Source of the DNA: CAYVTD01 sp964577665
GTDB lineage: Bacteria > Bacteroidota > Ignavibacteria > Kapaibacteriales > UBA2268
Assembly (NCBI GenBank): GCA_964577665.1
Contig: CAZOBD010000177.1
Span: forward strand, 1-8,179
Length of the DNA: 8,179 nt
Direction of reading: 5' to 3'
Position numbers and translations under genes: made by a program. Shown in pieces: positions 1 to 5,766 of this stretch. Under the pieces are notes generated by a model. That model was not told where the DNA came from. It made no database searches and saw nothing but the letters and a program-made list of their open reading frames with translations. Numbering within the stretch: the first letter of the stretch is position 1; each line of letters begins with the position of its first letter.

Positions 1-76
1 ATATGGCAAATCTACTAAAAACAATCATTCCCTTGGATGATTTTCAAACTCATGGATGTTTCATCTGTTTATTTTT
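1..76 (+). repeat. Intergenic repeat R, copy 1
   Basis: This AT-rich unit closely matches bases 175-251. Shared blocks are ATATGGCAAATCT at the left, CCTTGGATGATTTT in the middle and TGTTTCATCTGTTTATTTTT at the right. It contains a hairpin with arms 23-30 (AATCATTC) and 35-42 (GGATGATT), loop CCTT and one G-T wobble. It begins at the window edge, so it may extend further left. No reading frame crosses it. The function is unknown. Confidence 0.8.
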
Positions 77-78
77 AG

Positions 79-152
79 CCCCACCCTAACCCTCCCCAAA
101 GGGAGGGTATTCATAATTTTTCACCCTCCCCTTGGGGAGGGCCGGGGTGGGG
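79..152. repeat. GC-rich 29-bp inverted repeat
   Basis: The left arm (79-107) and right arm (124-152) are reverse complements at 25 of 29 positions, separated by a 16-bp AT-rich loop. Each arm is also internally palindromic (CCCTCCCC, two or three bases, GGGAGGG). The GC content contrasts sharply with the AT-rich flanks. It lies between the two R copies. The sequence resembles short palindromic intergenic elements I recall from Bacteroidota-type genomes; that family link is memory, not a search result. Confidence 0.8.
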
Positions 153-174
153 TCTCTTATGGTTTTTCTTCAAT

Positions 175-252
175 ATATGGCAAATCTGCAAAAAAATCAT
201 CCCCTTGGATGATTTTCCTAAAATAATGGCTGTTTCATCTGTTTATTTTTAC
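175..252 (+). repeat. Intergenic repeat R, copy 2
   Basis: This is the best-formed copy of R. It contains a perfect 10-bp stem (AAAATCATCC at 193-202, GGATGATTTT at 207-216) with a CCTT loop. It then has the conserved right part TGTTTCATCTGTTTATTTTT and AC. It is a direct repeat of bases 1-76. The conserved tail leads straight into the palindrome at 264-296. Confidence 0.85.
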
Positions 253-263
253 TTTCTGCTTCC

Positions 264-300
264 AGATGTCCAACATCTGGCAGATGTTGGACATCTTTTT
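264..300 (+). terminator. 16-bp-arm palindrome with T tract, copy 1
   Basis: AGATGTCCAACATCTG (264-279) and its exact reverse complement (281-296) flank a single G at 280, and five T follow (296-300). The shape fits a rho-independent terminator for a transcript entering from the left of the window. A one-base loop cannot form as drawn, so the hairpin would open a few pairs at the tip. Each arm is itself AGATGT-CCA-ACATCT, so four half-sites are present. A second copy is at 4180-4212. A protein-binding or mobile palindrome role is possible. Confidence 0.5.
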
Positions 301-339
301 CCTGCTTACTGCTGAATGTAGAAAAAAAATTGAATTTTT

Positions 340-404
340 TTGAGACGTTTTTGAGTTTCATGTGTCATTATAATAAAAGGCAGAACAAATAAAAAAATAA
401 ATTT
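340..404 (+). promoter_or_regulatory. Candidate promoter of the four-gene operon
   Basis: A consensus-like -10 hexamer TATAAT lies at 369-374, about 30 bp before the first start codon. No good -35 hexamer occurs at 16-18 bp spacing. Upstream are only T-rich stretches with TTGAG at 340 and 351. The leader just before the ATG is almost all A and T with no Shine-Dalgarno sequence, as is common in Bacteroidota-type bacteria. Control by the operon's own ECF sigma factor is possible, but I cannot recognise its motif. Confidence 0.3.
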
Positions 405-1547
405 ATGAGCGCTCACAGAAAGAACATACTGCCTGCCGTAAAATCGGTATTGTTACCGGTCATAACCGGCATATTTTTATCGGGCATAATATCTTCATGC
501 GATCCCTGCGGCGGAAGTACTGCGCCTGATGATGTTCATGTAAAAGGAGATATTATCTTCTCGGCAAAAACCGTTAATGACAGTGTTCCTTGCATATATA
601 CGGCTGAGTCAGACGGTAGAAATATTCATAAAGTCATTGATTACGGCACATTATTTTCTACTCCTTCAAGAAATGACAGAATAGCATATCTTTCAAAAGA
701 CAGTGACGGAGAAACAGTTCTTATGAGAGCTAAAACAGACGGCAGTGAAAAAAAGGATATTTCGCCGAACAGAACAATCGGATCATACGTTTTTCACAAT
801 CTGGTCAATCCGGTAATATCGCCCGACGGAAAAATAATCATTTTTTCTGCCGGAGACGGCTGGCTATGGGAAACTGCCTACGACGGCGGGCTGTTCTCTG
901 ACATATCAAATTATTTTTGCGAAGGTACTTTTCCATCCGTTTCACCGGACGGGAATTATGTTGCTTTTTATCAGGGACAGACAATAAATAACGCTCTCAC
1001 CCTGCGAGTTGCAGATATTTCAGTTCAGCCTCCGCTCCCCGTTTCCTACAAAGAGTATTTATTCGGGATAACGAAATACCGAGGCGAGCCTGTGGTAAGC
1101 TGGTCGCCCAGCGGAAGTTCGCTTTGTTATATAATAACAAATGCAGGTATAGAAGATGAAATATACATCAACAACAAGCAGCTTAACAACGAAGATATTA
1201 TAAACAGCTCCTCAGACGGCGCTTTTATGCCTGTTTACTCTCCTGCAGAGGAAGACAAACTGGTATTCTGCGGCAGAGACGGTAATCTGTATCTTCTTAT
1301 TTATGCTTATCAGCCGAAGATTATTAAACTTACGAATACATCTCTGCCTGAAATAATACTATATCCTCAATTTTCCCCCGACGGAAATAAATTGGTTTAT
1401 ACAAGCTACTACGATGGTATAAAAGAAGATTTCAGCGGTGTAATAAAAATATTCGACCTGGAAGAGTTTTTAAGGTCCGGCAGCAGAAACACTACAGTAA
1501 TACAAAATAACGCATACAGAGCATTTTGGATACATAAGGACGAATAA
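405..1547 (+). CDS. TolB/WD40-like beta-propeller lipoprotein
   Basis: This 380-residue protein begins with a basic then hydrophobic signal and a lipobox I-S-S-C, with the lipidated cysteine at residue 32, so it is predicted to be a membrane-anchored periplasmic or surface lipoprotein. The rest is a series of PD40/WD40-like blades marked by SPDG-type turns: SPDG at 139-142, 180-183 and 324-327, SPSG at 234-237, and a degenerate SP at 279-280, with a weaker blade near 84-96. Each is followed by a short hydrophobic strand such as KIIIFSA, YVAFYQ or KLVYTS. About six blades fit the TolB C-terminal propeller fold. The TolB N-terminal domain is absent, so it is not TolB itself. Its stop (1545-1547) abuts the sigma factor gene, implying co-transcription. 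A role as envelope sensor or as sigma-regulon member is inference. The ATG start is the natural one because the signal peptide follows directly. Confidence 0.85.
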   Translation: MSAHRKNILPAVKSVLLPVITGIFLSGIISSCDPCGGSTAPDDVHVKGDIIFSAKTVNDSVPCIYTAESDGRNIHKVIDYGTLFSTPSRNDRIAYLSKDSDGETVLMRAKTDGSEKKDISPNRTIGSYVFHNLVNPVISPDGKIIIFSAGDGWLWETAYDGGLFSDISNYFCEGTFPSVSPDGNYVAFYQGQTINNALTLRVADISVQPPLPVSYKEYLFGITKYRGEPVVSWSPSGSSLCYIITNAGIEDEIYINNKQLNNEDIINSSSDGAFMPVYSPAEEDKLVFCGRDGNLYLLIYAYQPKIIKLTNTSLPEIILYPQFSPDGNKLVYTSYYDGIKEDFSGVIKIFDLEEFLRSGSRNTTVIQNNAYRAFWIHKDE

Positions 1548-1556
1548 TTGAGATAC

Positions 1557-2120
1557 ATGAAGCATAATTACTCTACATACAGCGATAAAGAACTGTACCA
1601 CATGATGGGCGGAGCTAAGCCGGAATCGGAATCGGCTTTTTCCGAACTGTACGGAAGGTATTCGCAGAGGGTTTATGCTTACTGCCTGAGAGTACTCGGA
1701 AACACCGAAGACGCAATGGATGTTTTTCAGGAGGCTTTTCTTAATTTCTTCAAGTCATCTGAAAATCATCTGAAAATGGATAACGTCACTGCCTTTTTAC
1801 TTACAATAGCAAGGAATCTCTGCATAAACCATAAAAGAGACAAAAGACCAACGCTGAACATAGAAGATTTCCAGTTTTTCAGCAATGAAAAAAAATATGA
1901 AGACAAAGAACTGCTTCAATTAGTCTCTACAGCCCTTGAAGTCCTCGATTTCGATTACAGAGAGGCTTTTGTTCTCAGGCTTTATCACGGGCTGTCTTAC
2001 AAAGAAATAGCAGATATCCAATCAGATACAGTTTCGGCTGTCAGAAACAGAGTTTGGAGAGCTAAAGAAAAAATAAAAAATATATTATCACCTTACTTAG
2101 AAGATTTGTCCAATAATTAA
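1557..2120 (+). CDS. ECF-subfamily RNA polymerase sigma factor
   Basis: With the ATG at 1557 this is a 187-residue sigma-70 family protein of the extracytoplasmic function group. Region 2 spans about residues 27-97 (AFSELYGRYSQRVYAYCLRV, the acidic TEDAMDVFQEAF segment, then TAFLLTIARNLCINHKRD, which fits the -10 recognition helix). Region 4 spans about 119-179, with the helix-turn-helix LSYKEIADIQSDTVSAVRNRVWRAKEKI binding the -35 element. Regions 1 and 3 are missing, as expected for ECF factors. A TTG at 1548, directly after the previous stop, could add three residues and has AAGGA 7 bp upstream. I prefer ATG because the region makes little other use of such sites. The next gene, 12 bp downstream, encodes the probable anti-sigma partner. 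The factor probably directs an envelope-related regulon, possibly its own operon. Confidence 0.9.
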   Translation: MKHNYSTYSDKELYHMMGGAKPESESAFSELYGRYSQRVYAYCLRVLGNTEDAMDVFQEAFLNFFKSSENHLKMDNVTAFLLTIARNLCINHKRDKRPTLNIEDFQFFSNEKKYEDKELLQLVSTALEVLDFDYREAFVLRLYHGLSYKEIADIQSDTVSAVRNRVWRAKEKIKNILSPYLEDLSNN

Positions 2121-2132
2121 ATAGATGTTACA

Positions 2133-3416
2133 ATGAGCTACTCAAAATTAATTCACGAATACCTTGACGGAGGGCTGAGCGCCGAAAGAGAGGACCTGCT
2201 CTTCGGCGAACTTGCCCACAACGGTGAGCTTCGTCAGGAGTTCAACAGTCAGGTCAAGCTTCATGCCATATCTCAAAATGACATGAACAGCATCTCCCCT
2301 CCTGCGGCAAGCAGCAGCGCCATTTTTTCAGCGCTCGGATTCACCATGCCATCCGCTGAATATGCCGGAGCAGCCGCTGTTCACAACGGCGGTCCTTCCT
2401 TAGGACAGAAATCCTTCGCTGCTTTGAAAAGGATTATGCCCAATCTTTTTACTGCAATATTCACCTCTGCCCTTACCGGTTTGATACTCTTTCTTTTGCT
2501 CGATGACAATTTCGACAGCAAGTTCAGCGTATTAGCTTCCGATATTAAAAAAGAAATACCTGTTTCCGAATCATACGAAAAAGCTGCCGTTGTCCCTTCA
2601 GCTAACGAACAGGATATGTCCTCAGATAACTTAGACTGGCTGAAAAAAGAAATTGCATCGCTTAAGCAGCAGCTTAGAAATAACAGAGAAATGTGGAACA
2701 GAGAGACAGCCTACTTAATTAATACTCCTGCTGAGAATTATGAAACGATCAATCCTCAGGAAAAAAGTAACATCACTCCCCGCAGTGAATATGATGATTT
2801 TTATACTGCCGGTACATTCCGAGGCTTTAAGCCTGATCGCAGCAATGATTTTAATCCGGGTATAAAGCCTTCGATCAATTATTTCCCTGCTGCCGTCAAT
2901 TTGAGCAAAACCGAAGAATTTAACGATGATACAAAATGGGGCGTCGAACTTCGGGGCATTTCTTCAAAATCCGATCCCGGCATCAATTTGAACAATACAT
3001 CAAGCCCATGGTTCTCCAATGTCAGCTTAGGCGCAATGTACAGACTTTCAAAAGAACACAGCATTGGCGTGGAAGGCGGTCAGGAAAAATTCGGCATGAG
3101 TTTTCACAACACGGAAAACGGAAAAGAATACCAGTATATGCAAAATCCGATGCTTTTCTGGTACGGGGCTTTTTATCGCTACTCCGCAACTCAGGCAGGC
3201 TTAAAAGATGTCCTTTATCCGTTTGCCCAAGCTTTTGCCGGGGCATCTCAGGCAGGTCCTGTCGGCAAACTAAATATAGGCATTGAATACCGCCCTGCGA
3301 AAAATGTATCTCTTTCCTTAGGTCTGGAAACCAAGCGTTTGTGGTATAACATTCAAGATAAAACATATACCAGTGACAAAATCGGAGTTAATTACGGAAT
3401 TACTATACTTTATTGA
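2133..3416 (+). CDS. Anti-sigma-like membrane protein with C-terminal outer-membrane beta-barrel
   Basis: This is a 427-residue, three-part protein. Residues 1-50 (HEYLDGGLSAEREDLLFGEL) resemble the cytoplasmic helical start of anti-sigma factors but lack the HxxxCxxC zinc motif. One hydrophobic helix at about 104-123 (LFTAIFTSALTGLILFLLL) should cross the inner membrane. A polar linker of about 140 residues includes a probable short coiled coil at 168-195 (LDWLKKEIASLKQQL). Residues 268-427 alternate polar and hydrophobic residues in about eight strands and end in an aromatic residue (GVNYGITILY), typical of outer-membrane barrels recognised by the BAM machinery. It follows the ECF sigma gene by 12 bp, so it is the likely regulator of that factor. 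I recall similar sigma-linked fusions in Bacteroidota. Whether the barrel truly inserts in the outer membrane while the helix stays in the inner membrane is not shown by sequence. Confidence 0.75.
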   Translation: MSYSKLIHEYLDGGLSAEREDLLFGELAHNGELRQEFNSQVKLHAISQNDMNSISPPAASSSAIFSALGFTMPSAEYAGAAAVHNGGPSLGQKSFAALKRIMPNLFTAIFTSALTGLILFLLLDDNFDSKFSVLASDIKKEIPVSESYEKAAVVPSANEQDMSSDNLDWLKKEIASLKQQLRNNREMWNRETAYLINTPAENYETINPQEKSNITPRSEYDDFYTAGTFRGFKPDRSNDFNPGIKPSINYFPAAVNLSKTEEFNDDTKWGVELRGISSKSDPGINLNNTSSPWFSNVSLGAMYRLSKEHSIGVEGGQEKFGMSFHNTENGKEYQYMQNPMLFWYGAFYRYSATQAGLKDVLYPFAQAFAGASQAGPVGKLNIGIEYRPAKNVSLSLGLETKRLWYNIQDKTYTSDKIGVNYGITILY

Positions 3417-4129
3417 TGCTAAGATTAAATAAATACTTGTTTTTGCTTCTTTTTCTCGGAGCTTGTACATGCGTACCGGATATCAACACTCCAAAGGAAG
3501 TATCCCCTACTGAGTTTGCCAATGTACTTTTCGTAAATTCACATCCCGATATGGAAGAACTGAGGATTTCACTGAATAACAAAGTATTTATTGAAAAACT
3601 TAGTTACAAAAATCCCGATACGAATTACAAGAAGGCAGAAATAGGCATGAATGAACTTACAGCCGAAAATCTGAGAGATATTTCAGTCGCTTACCGGTCA
3701 CTGGTCGATTTGAAGAAAGATATGTCTTACACCGTTATTTTCTACGGAGCGGAAAACCGTATAGACGAGCTTTATCTGGAAGACACTCTTTCCACTTTTA
3801 TACCTTATAACAGCTATCTGAGAGCTTTTCATCTCAGCCCCGATGCTCCTGAGGTAATAATTGAATTAAAGGATCAATACGGTTTTTCACAGGAGCATAA
3901 TCTTTCTTTTAGAGAAAGGGGCATTATATCTGCCTTCCCGACAGGTCCGCTTGAAATAAATATCTACGATTCGTCCAATTCGGAACTATTACTGAAAATG
4001 CCTAATATTCATTTTAAGCCGGGAATGCTTTACACTATCATATTGAGAGGTTATTACGAAATAGGCCACCAAAACAGACTGAACTGTCTTGTTTTAAGCA
4101 AGGTCTTTAATCAAAAATTCGATAATTAG
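3416..4129 (+). CDS. DUF4397-like lipoprotein
   Basis: This 237-residue protein has a signal peptide ending in lipobox L-G-A-C, with the lipidated cysteine at residue 17. The mature part looks like two related beta-rich halves. The first begins ANVLFVNSHPDMEELRISLN (about 36-55) and the second LRAFHLSPDAPEVIIELKD (about 135-153). The phrase SPDAPEV and the later GPLEINIYDS and GMLYTIILRG segments are characteristic of DUF4397 proteins, whose function is not established. The ATG at 3416-3418 overlaps the previous TGA by one base (TGATG), a coupling arrangement; a TTG three bases earlier is less likely. It ends the four-gene operon, 50 bp before a strong hairpin with a T tract. It is probably an envelope or surface protein made together with the sigma/anti-sigma pair. 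Confidence 0.75.
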   Translation: MLRLNKYLFLLLFLGACTCVPDINTPKEVSPTEFANVLFVNSHPDMEELRISLNNKVFIEKLSYKNPDTNYKKAEIGMNELTAENLRDISVAYRSLVDLKKDMSYTVIFYGAENRIDELYLEDTLSTFIPYNSYLRAFHLSPDAPEVIIELKDQYGFSQEHNLSFRERGIISAFPTGPLEINIYDSSNSELLLKMPNIHFKPGMLYTIILRGYYEIGHQNRLNCLVLSKVFNQKFDN

Positions 4130-4148
4130 AAATCGCGGTTTCTAATGC

Positions 4149-4170
4149 TTTCATCTGTTTATTTTTTACT
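4149..4170 (+). repeat. Partial R repeat (right half only)
   Basis: Only the right end of R is present (TTTCATCTGTTTATTTTTTAC), starting 19 bp after the DUF4397 gene stops. As at 232-300, it leads within about 10 bp into the AGATGTCC palindrome. The repeat tail and palindrome therefore recur as one unit. Confidence 0.7.
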
Positions 4171-4179
4171 ATCCGATTC

Positions 4180-4218
4180 AGATGTCCAACATCTGCCAGA
4201 TGTTGGACATCTTTTTTT
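4180..4218 (+). terminator. 16-bp-arm palindrome with T tract, copy 2; probable operon terminator
   Basis: AGATGTCCAACATCTG (4180-4195) and its exact reverse complement (4197-4212) surround a single C (4196), followed by a run of seven T (4212-4218). Its position after the last gene of the + strand operon and the T tract fit a rho-independent terminator. It is identical to 264-296 except that the central base is C, not G, so the two copies are exact reverse complements of each other. Confidence 0.6.
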
Positions 4219-4238
4219 CTTCTGTTTATTTTTTACTT
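4219..4238 (+). repeat. Short R-tail fragment
   Basis: CTGTTTATTTTTTAC at 4222-4236 repeats the conserved right end of R a third time within 70 bp, without the preceding TTTCA. It separates the AGATGTCC palindrome from the next hairpin modules. Confidence 0.55.
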
Positions 4239-4264
4239 TACCCTTAGAAAATCATTTCTTTGTC

Positions 4265-4285
4265 ATGCTGAACTTATTTCAGCAT
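4265..4285. repeat. Hairpin module ATGCTGAA/TTCAGCAT
   Basis: Arms 4265-4272 and 4278-4285 are perfect complements (8 bp) around CTTAT. The surrounding string TGTCATGCTGAAC resembles a widespread intergenic repeat I recall from several phyla. It is one link in the hairpin chain between the convergent operons. Confidence 0.65.
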
Positions 4286-4299
4286 CTCAAGTTAGGAAT

Positions 4300-4337
4300 A
4301 TCCCCTCTTGAGAGGGGATTAAGGGGTGTGTTCCCCT
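4300..4337. repeat. Hairpin module ATCCCCTC/GAGGGGAT plus AGGGG/CCCCT
   Basis: A first stem pairs 4300-4307 with 4312-4319 (8 bp, loop TTGA, which can close by one more pair). A second stem pairs AGGGG (4322-4326) with CCCCT (4333-4337). The compact GC-rich palindromes resemble known Bacteroidota-type intergenic repeats by memory only. Reading frames that cross this stretch are not credible genes. Confidence 0.65.
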
Positions 4338-4348
4338 AACGTAAGATT

Positions 4349-4376
4349 CCGAAACAATACTGAAACAAGCTTTCGG
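4349..4376. repeat. Hairpin module CCGAAA/TTTCGG
   Basis: CCGAAA (4349-4354) can pair with TTTCGG (4371-4376) across a 16-bp loop containing the direct repeat GAAACAA (4351-4357, 4362-4368). It is a weaker structure than its neighbours but has the same modular character. Confidence 0.45.
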
Positions 4377-4399
4377 CACAGGGACAGAATGACGCATCT

Positions 4400-4425
4400 C
4401 ATTCCCAAACTCCGATTTGGGAATG
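4400..4425. repeat. Hairpin module CATTCCCAAA/TTTGGGAATG
   Basis: This is a perfect 10-bp stem (4400-4409 with 4416-4425) around CTCCGA. It stands just left of the segment that recurs inverted at the right edge of the window, so a matching stem may lie just beyond base 8179. Confidence 0.7.
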
Positions 4426-4432
4426 TGCTTTT

Positions 4433-4524
4433 CTTTCAAAACTCTGTTTTGCATTAACTCTAAAATAATCATCCCCTTGTGTGTTTTACCGTATCATGGG
4501 TGTTTCATCTGTTTATTTTTTACT
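4433..4524 (+). repeat. R repeat copy with 5' extension; inverted partner at 8103-8179
   Basis: Bases 4433-4483 match the reverse complement of 8129-8179 at 50 of 51 positions, then diverge moderately up to TGTTTCAT. The extension contains a CAAAA/TTTTG hairpin (4437-4441 with 4447-4451). The R core follows: AATCATCCCCTTG, then TGTTTCATCTGTTTATTTTTTAC up to 4523. Here the right arm of the R hairpin has decayed (GTGTGTTT instead of GGATGATT). Confidence 0.85.
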
Positions 4525-4533
4525 TTTTTCCCT

Positions 4534-4620
4534 CAATCCTTAGCTGTGCTTGGGATTGCAATTTTCTCGAGAAGTTAAACTTCCTTTGAAAATTTCCTTA
4601 CCAAGCGCAGCTTAGTAAGG
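4534..4620. repeat. Three consecutive stem-loops after an R copy
   Basis: First, CAATCC (4534-4539) pairs with GGATTG (4553-4558), with AGC/GCT inside. Second, AATTTTC (4560-4566) pairs with GAAAATT (4588-4594), enclosing GAAGT/ACTTC (4571-4575 with 4579-4583). Third, CCTTAC plus AAGC (4596-4606) pairs with GCTT plus GTAAGG (4610-4620) with one mismatch and loop GCA. The third could act as a terminator for the - strand operon, but no clear T tract follows it on that strand. The first and third modules also share 13 of 15 bases in inverted orientation (4540-4554 against 4600-4614). Confidence 0.6.
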
Positions 4621-4626
4621 AGATGT

Positions 4627-4674
4627 AAAATAATCATCCCCTTGTTTGATTTTCCCTAATCATGGTTGTTTCAT
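4627..4674 (+). repeat. R repeat copy abutting the GT9 stop codon
   Basis: The unit has AAAATAATCATCCCCTTG, then TTTGATTTTCC, then ATCATGGTTGTTTCAT. The conserved TTTCAT ends exactly where the - strand glycosyltransferase stop codon begins (4675-4677). The T-rich tail of R therefore falls on that gene's last lysine codons. Confidence 0.75.
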
Positions 4675-5745
4675 TCATTTTTTCTGCTTTAGCACAGCTT
4701 TTATTATTTCGGCAGCTTCTTCGGGTTTTATTCTTTTTAGGCAAACATTATCGCCGCGTTCACACGTATCAGGTAAAAAATACTGTCTGCAGGGCCGGCA
4801 GCTAACCTCTTTTTTTATTATCTTCACATTATTTCCAATTGGTCTTACTCTTTCGTAATTGCCCGGGCCCCAGAATACAACTGTTCTTTTATTCAGCAGA
4901 TTGGCTGTATGTGCAGGTCCGGAGTCTGCACCTGCGAAAACTGAGCAGCCGGAAACAACTTCAATTAATTCTTTCAGTGAATCAGTATTCTTCAATTCAA
5001 CATTATTGGGAAGTACCTGTCTTTTGAAAAATCTGTATAAGTCTTTGTCAACATCTCCTCCGAAGACCACCTTAATTCTAATATCAGCAATAAGTTGGAA
5101 TAATTGAACGTAGTACTCCGGGAGCCAGCGTCTGGGAGACCATTTAGCCCCTGGATGAACACATAAATATGATTCACCTTTACAAGCTGCTGAATCAAAC
5201 TTCATGGGTTTAATATCATAATCAAATATTTTAAAAAGAGAAGAGTATCTGTTCTGAACATGTTCATTTTGAGCAGTACTGTAAATATCATTATAGAAAA
5301 GACGGGCTCCCTTGAAAAGCTTTCCTTTCTCTATCATCCCTGCCTTCCGGTCTGAGTGGGAAAAACCCGCAAGATATGCACAGACGGGAACGGAACTGCA
5401 TCCGAAAACTGCTTCGTAATAATCCGAAAGATGCTTCCCTGCAAAAGATTTCATGTCTCCTGTAAACGCCTTTGATAAATCCACCTTTATTATTCTGATA
5501 TCAGGAAAAAAATATTCCCAAAACTCAGAAAGCCCGGCAGGAGCTGCTATATGCGGTATCATCCCTTTTTTAATAATGCCATTTACAAAAGGCGCAAGTA
5601 AAGCGGCATCACCAAGTCCTGCAAACTGAAGGAGCAAAACACGGCGATTGTCCACGGGATTTCTTTTTCTTTTCCACCTTGATATTCCCTCATAGATAAA
5701 GTACTTTTTTATCAAGGATTTATGTATTTTTAAGGCAATGCTCAT
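4675..5745 (-). CDS. Glycosyltransferase family 9 (heptosyltransferase-like)
   Basis: This 356-residue cytoplasmic or membrane-peripheral enzyme is of the ADP-heptose:LPS heptosyltransferase family (GT9, GT-B fold). The N-terminal domain has the RVLLLQFAGLGDAALLAPF stretch (35-53), equivalent to the family's GDxLLxxP motif. The C-terminal domain has CVHPGAKWSPRRWLPEYY (195-212) and GADSGPAHTANLL (272-284) before WGPGNYERVRP, the nucleotide-sugar site. Cysteines 316, 319, 328 and 335 match a cysteine cluster common near the end of many GT9 proteins. It probably adds a heptose or other sugar to the LPS core or to another glycan; the exact substrate cannot be told, so no symbol is given. The gene starts 21 bp after lpxH, consistent with an lpxH-GT9 operon. 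Its stop touches an R repeat. Confidence 0.85.
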   Translation of the reverse strand: MSIALKIHKSLIKKYFIYEGISRWKRKRNPVDNRRVLLLQFAGLGDAALLAPFVNGIIKKGMIPHIAAPAGLSEFWEYFFPDIRIIKVDLSKAFTGDMKSFAGKHLSDYYEAVFGCSSVPVCAYLAGFSHSDRKAGMIEKGKLFKGARLFYNDIYSTAQNEHVQNRYSSLFKIFDYDIKPMKFDSAACKGESYLCVHPGAKWSPRRWLPEYYVQLFQLIADIRIKVVFGGDVDKDLYRFFKRQVLPNNVELKNTDSLKELIEVVSGCSVFAGADSGPAHTANLLNKRTVVFWGPGNYERVRPIGNNVKIIKKEVSCRPCRQYFLPDTCERGDNVCLKRIKPEEAAEIIKAVLKQKK

Positions 5746-5766
5746 AAATTACAATTATCCGTGAGA

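Noticed and set aside
1..300. CRISPR array
   Set aside because: The R copies are about 76 bp long, imperfect, irregularly spaced and contain their own hairpin. There are no regular spacers and no cas genes.
405..1547. Assignment as TolB of the Tol-Pal system
   Set aside because: The TolB N-terminal domain is missing, the protein has a lipobox, and no tolA, tolQ, tolR or pal gene is nearby.
2879..3366. Antisense and alternate-frame open frames inside the barrel gene
   Set aside because: They overlap a well-supported coding frame and look like low-complexity shadows with many Arg, Ser and Cys residues.
4145..4472. Short open frames on both strands in the intergenic region (64 and 61 codons)
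   Set aside because: They run straight through palindromes and R pieces, have no credible protein features, and their sequence is explained by the repeats.
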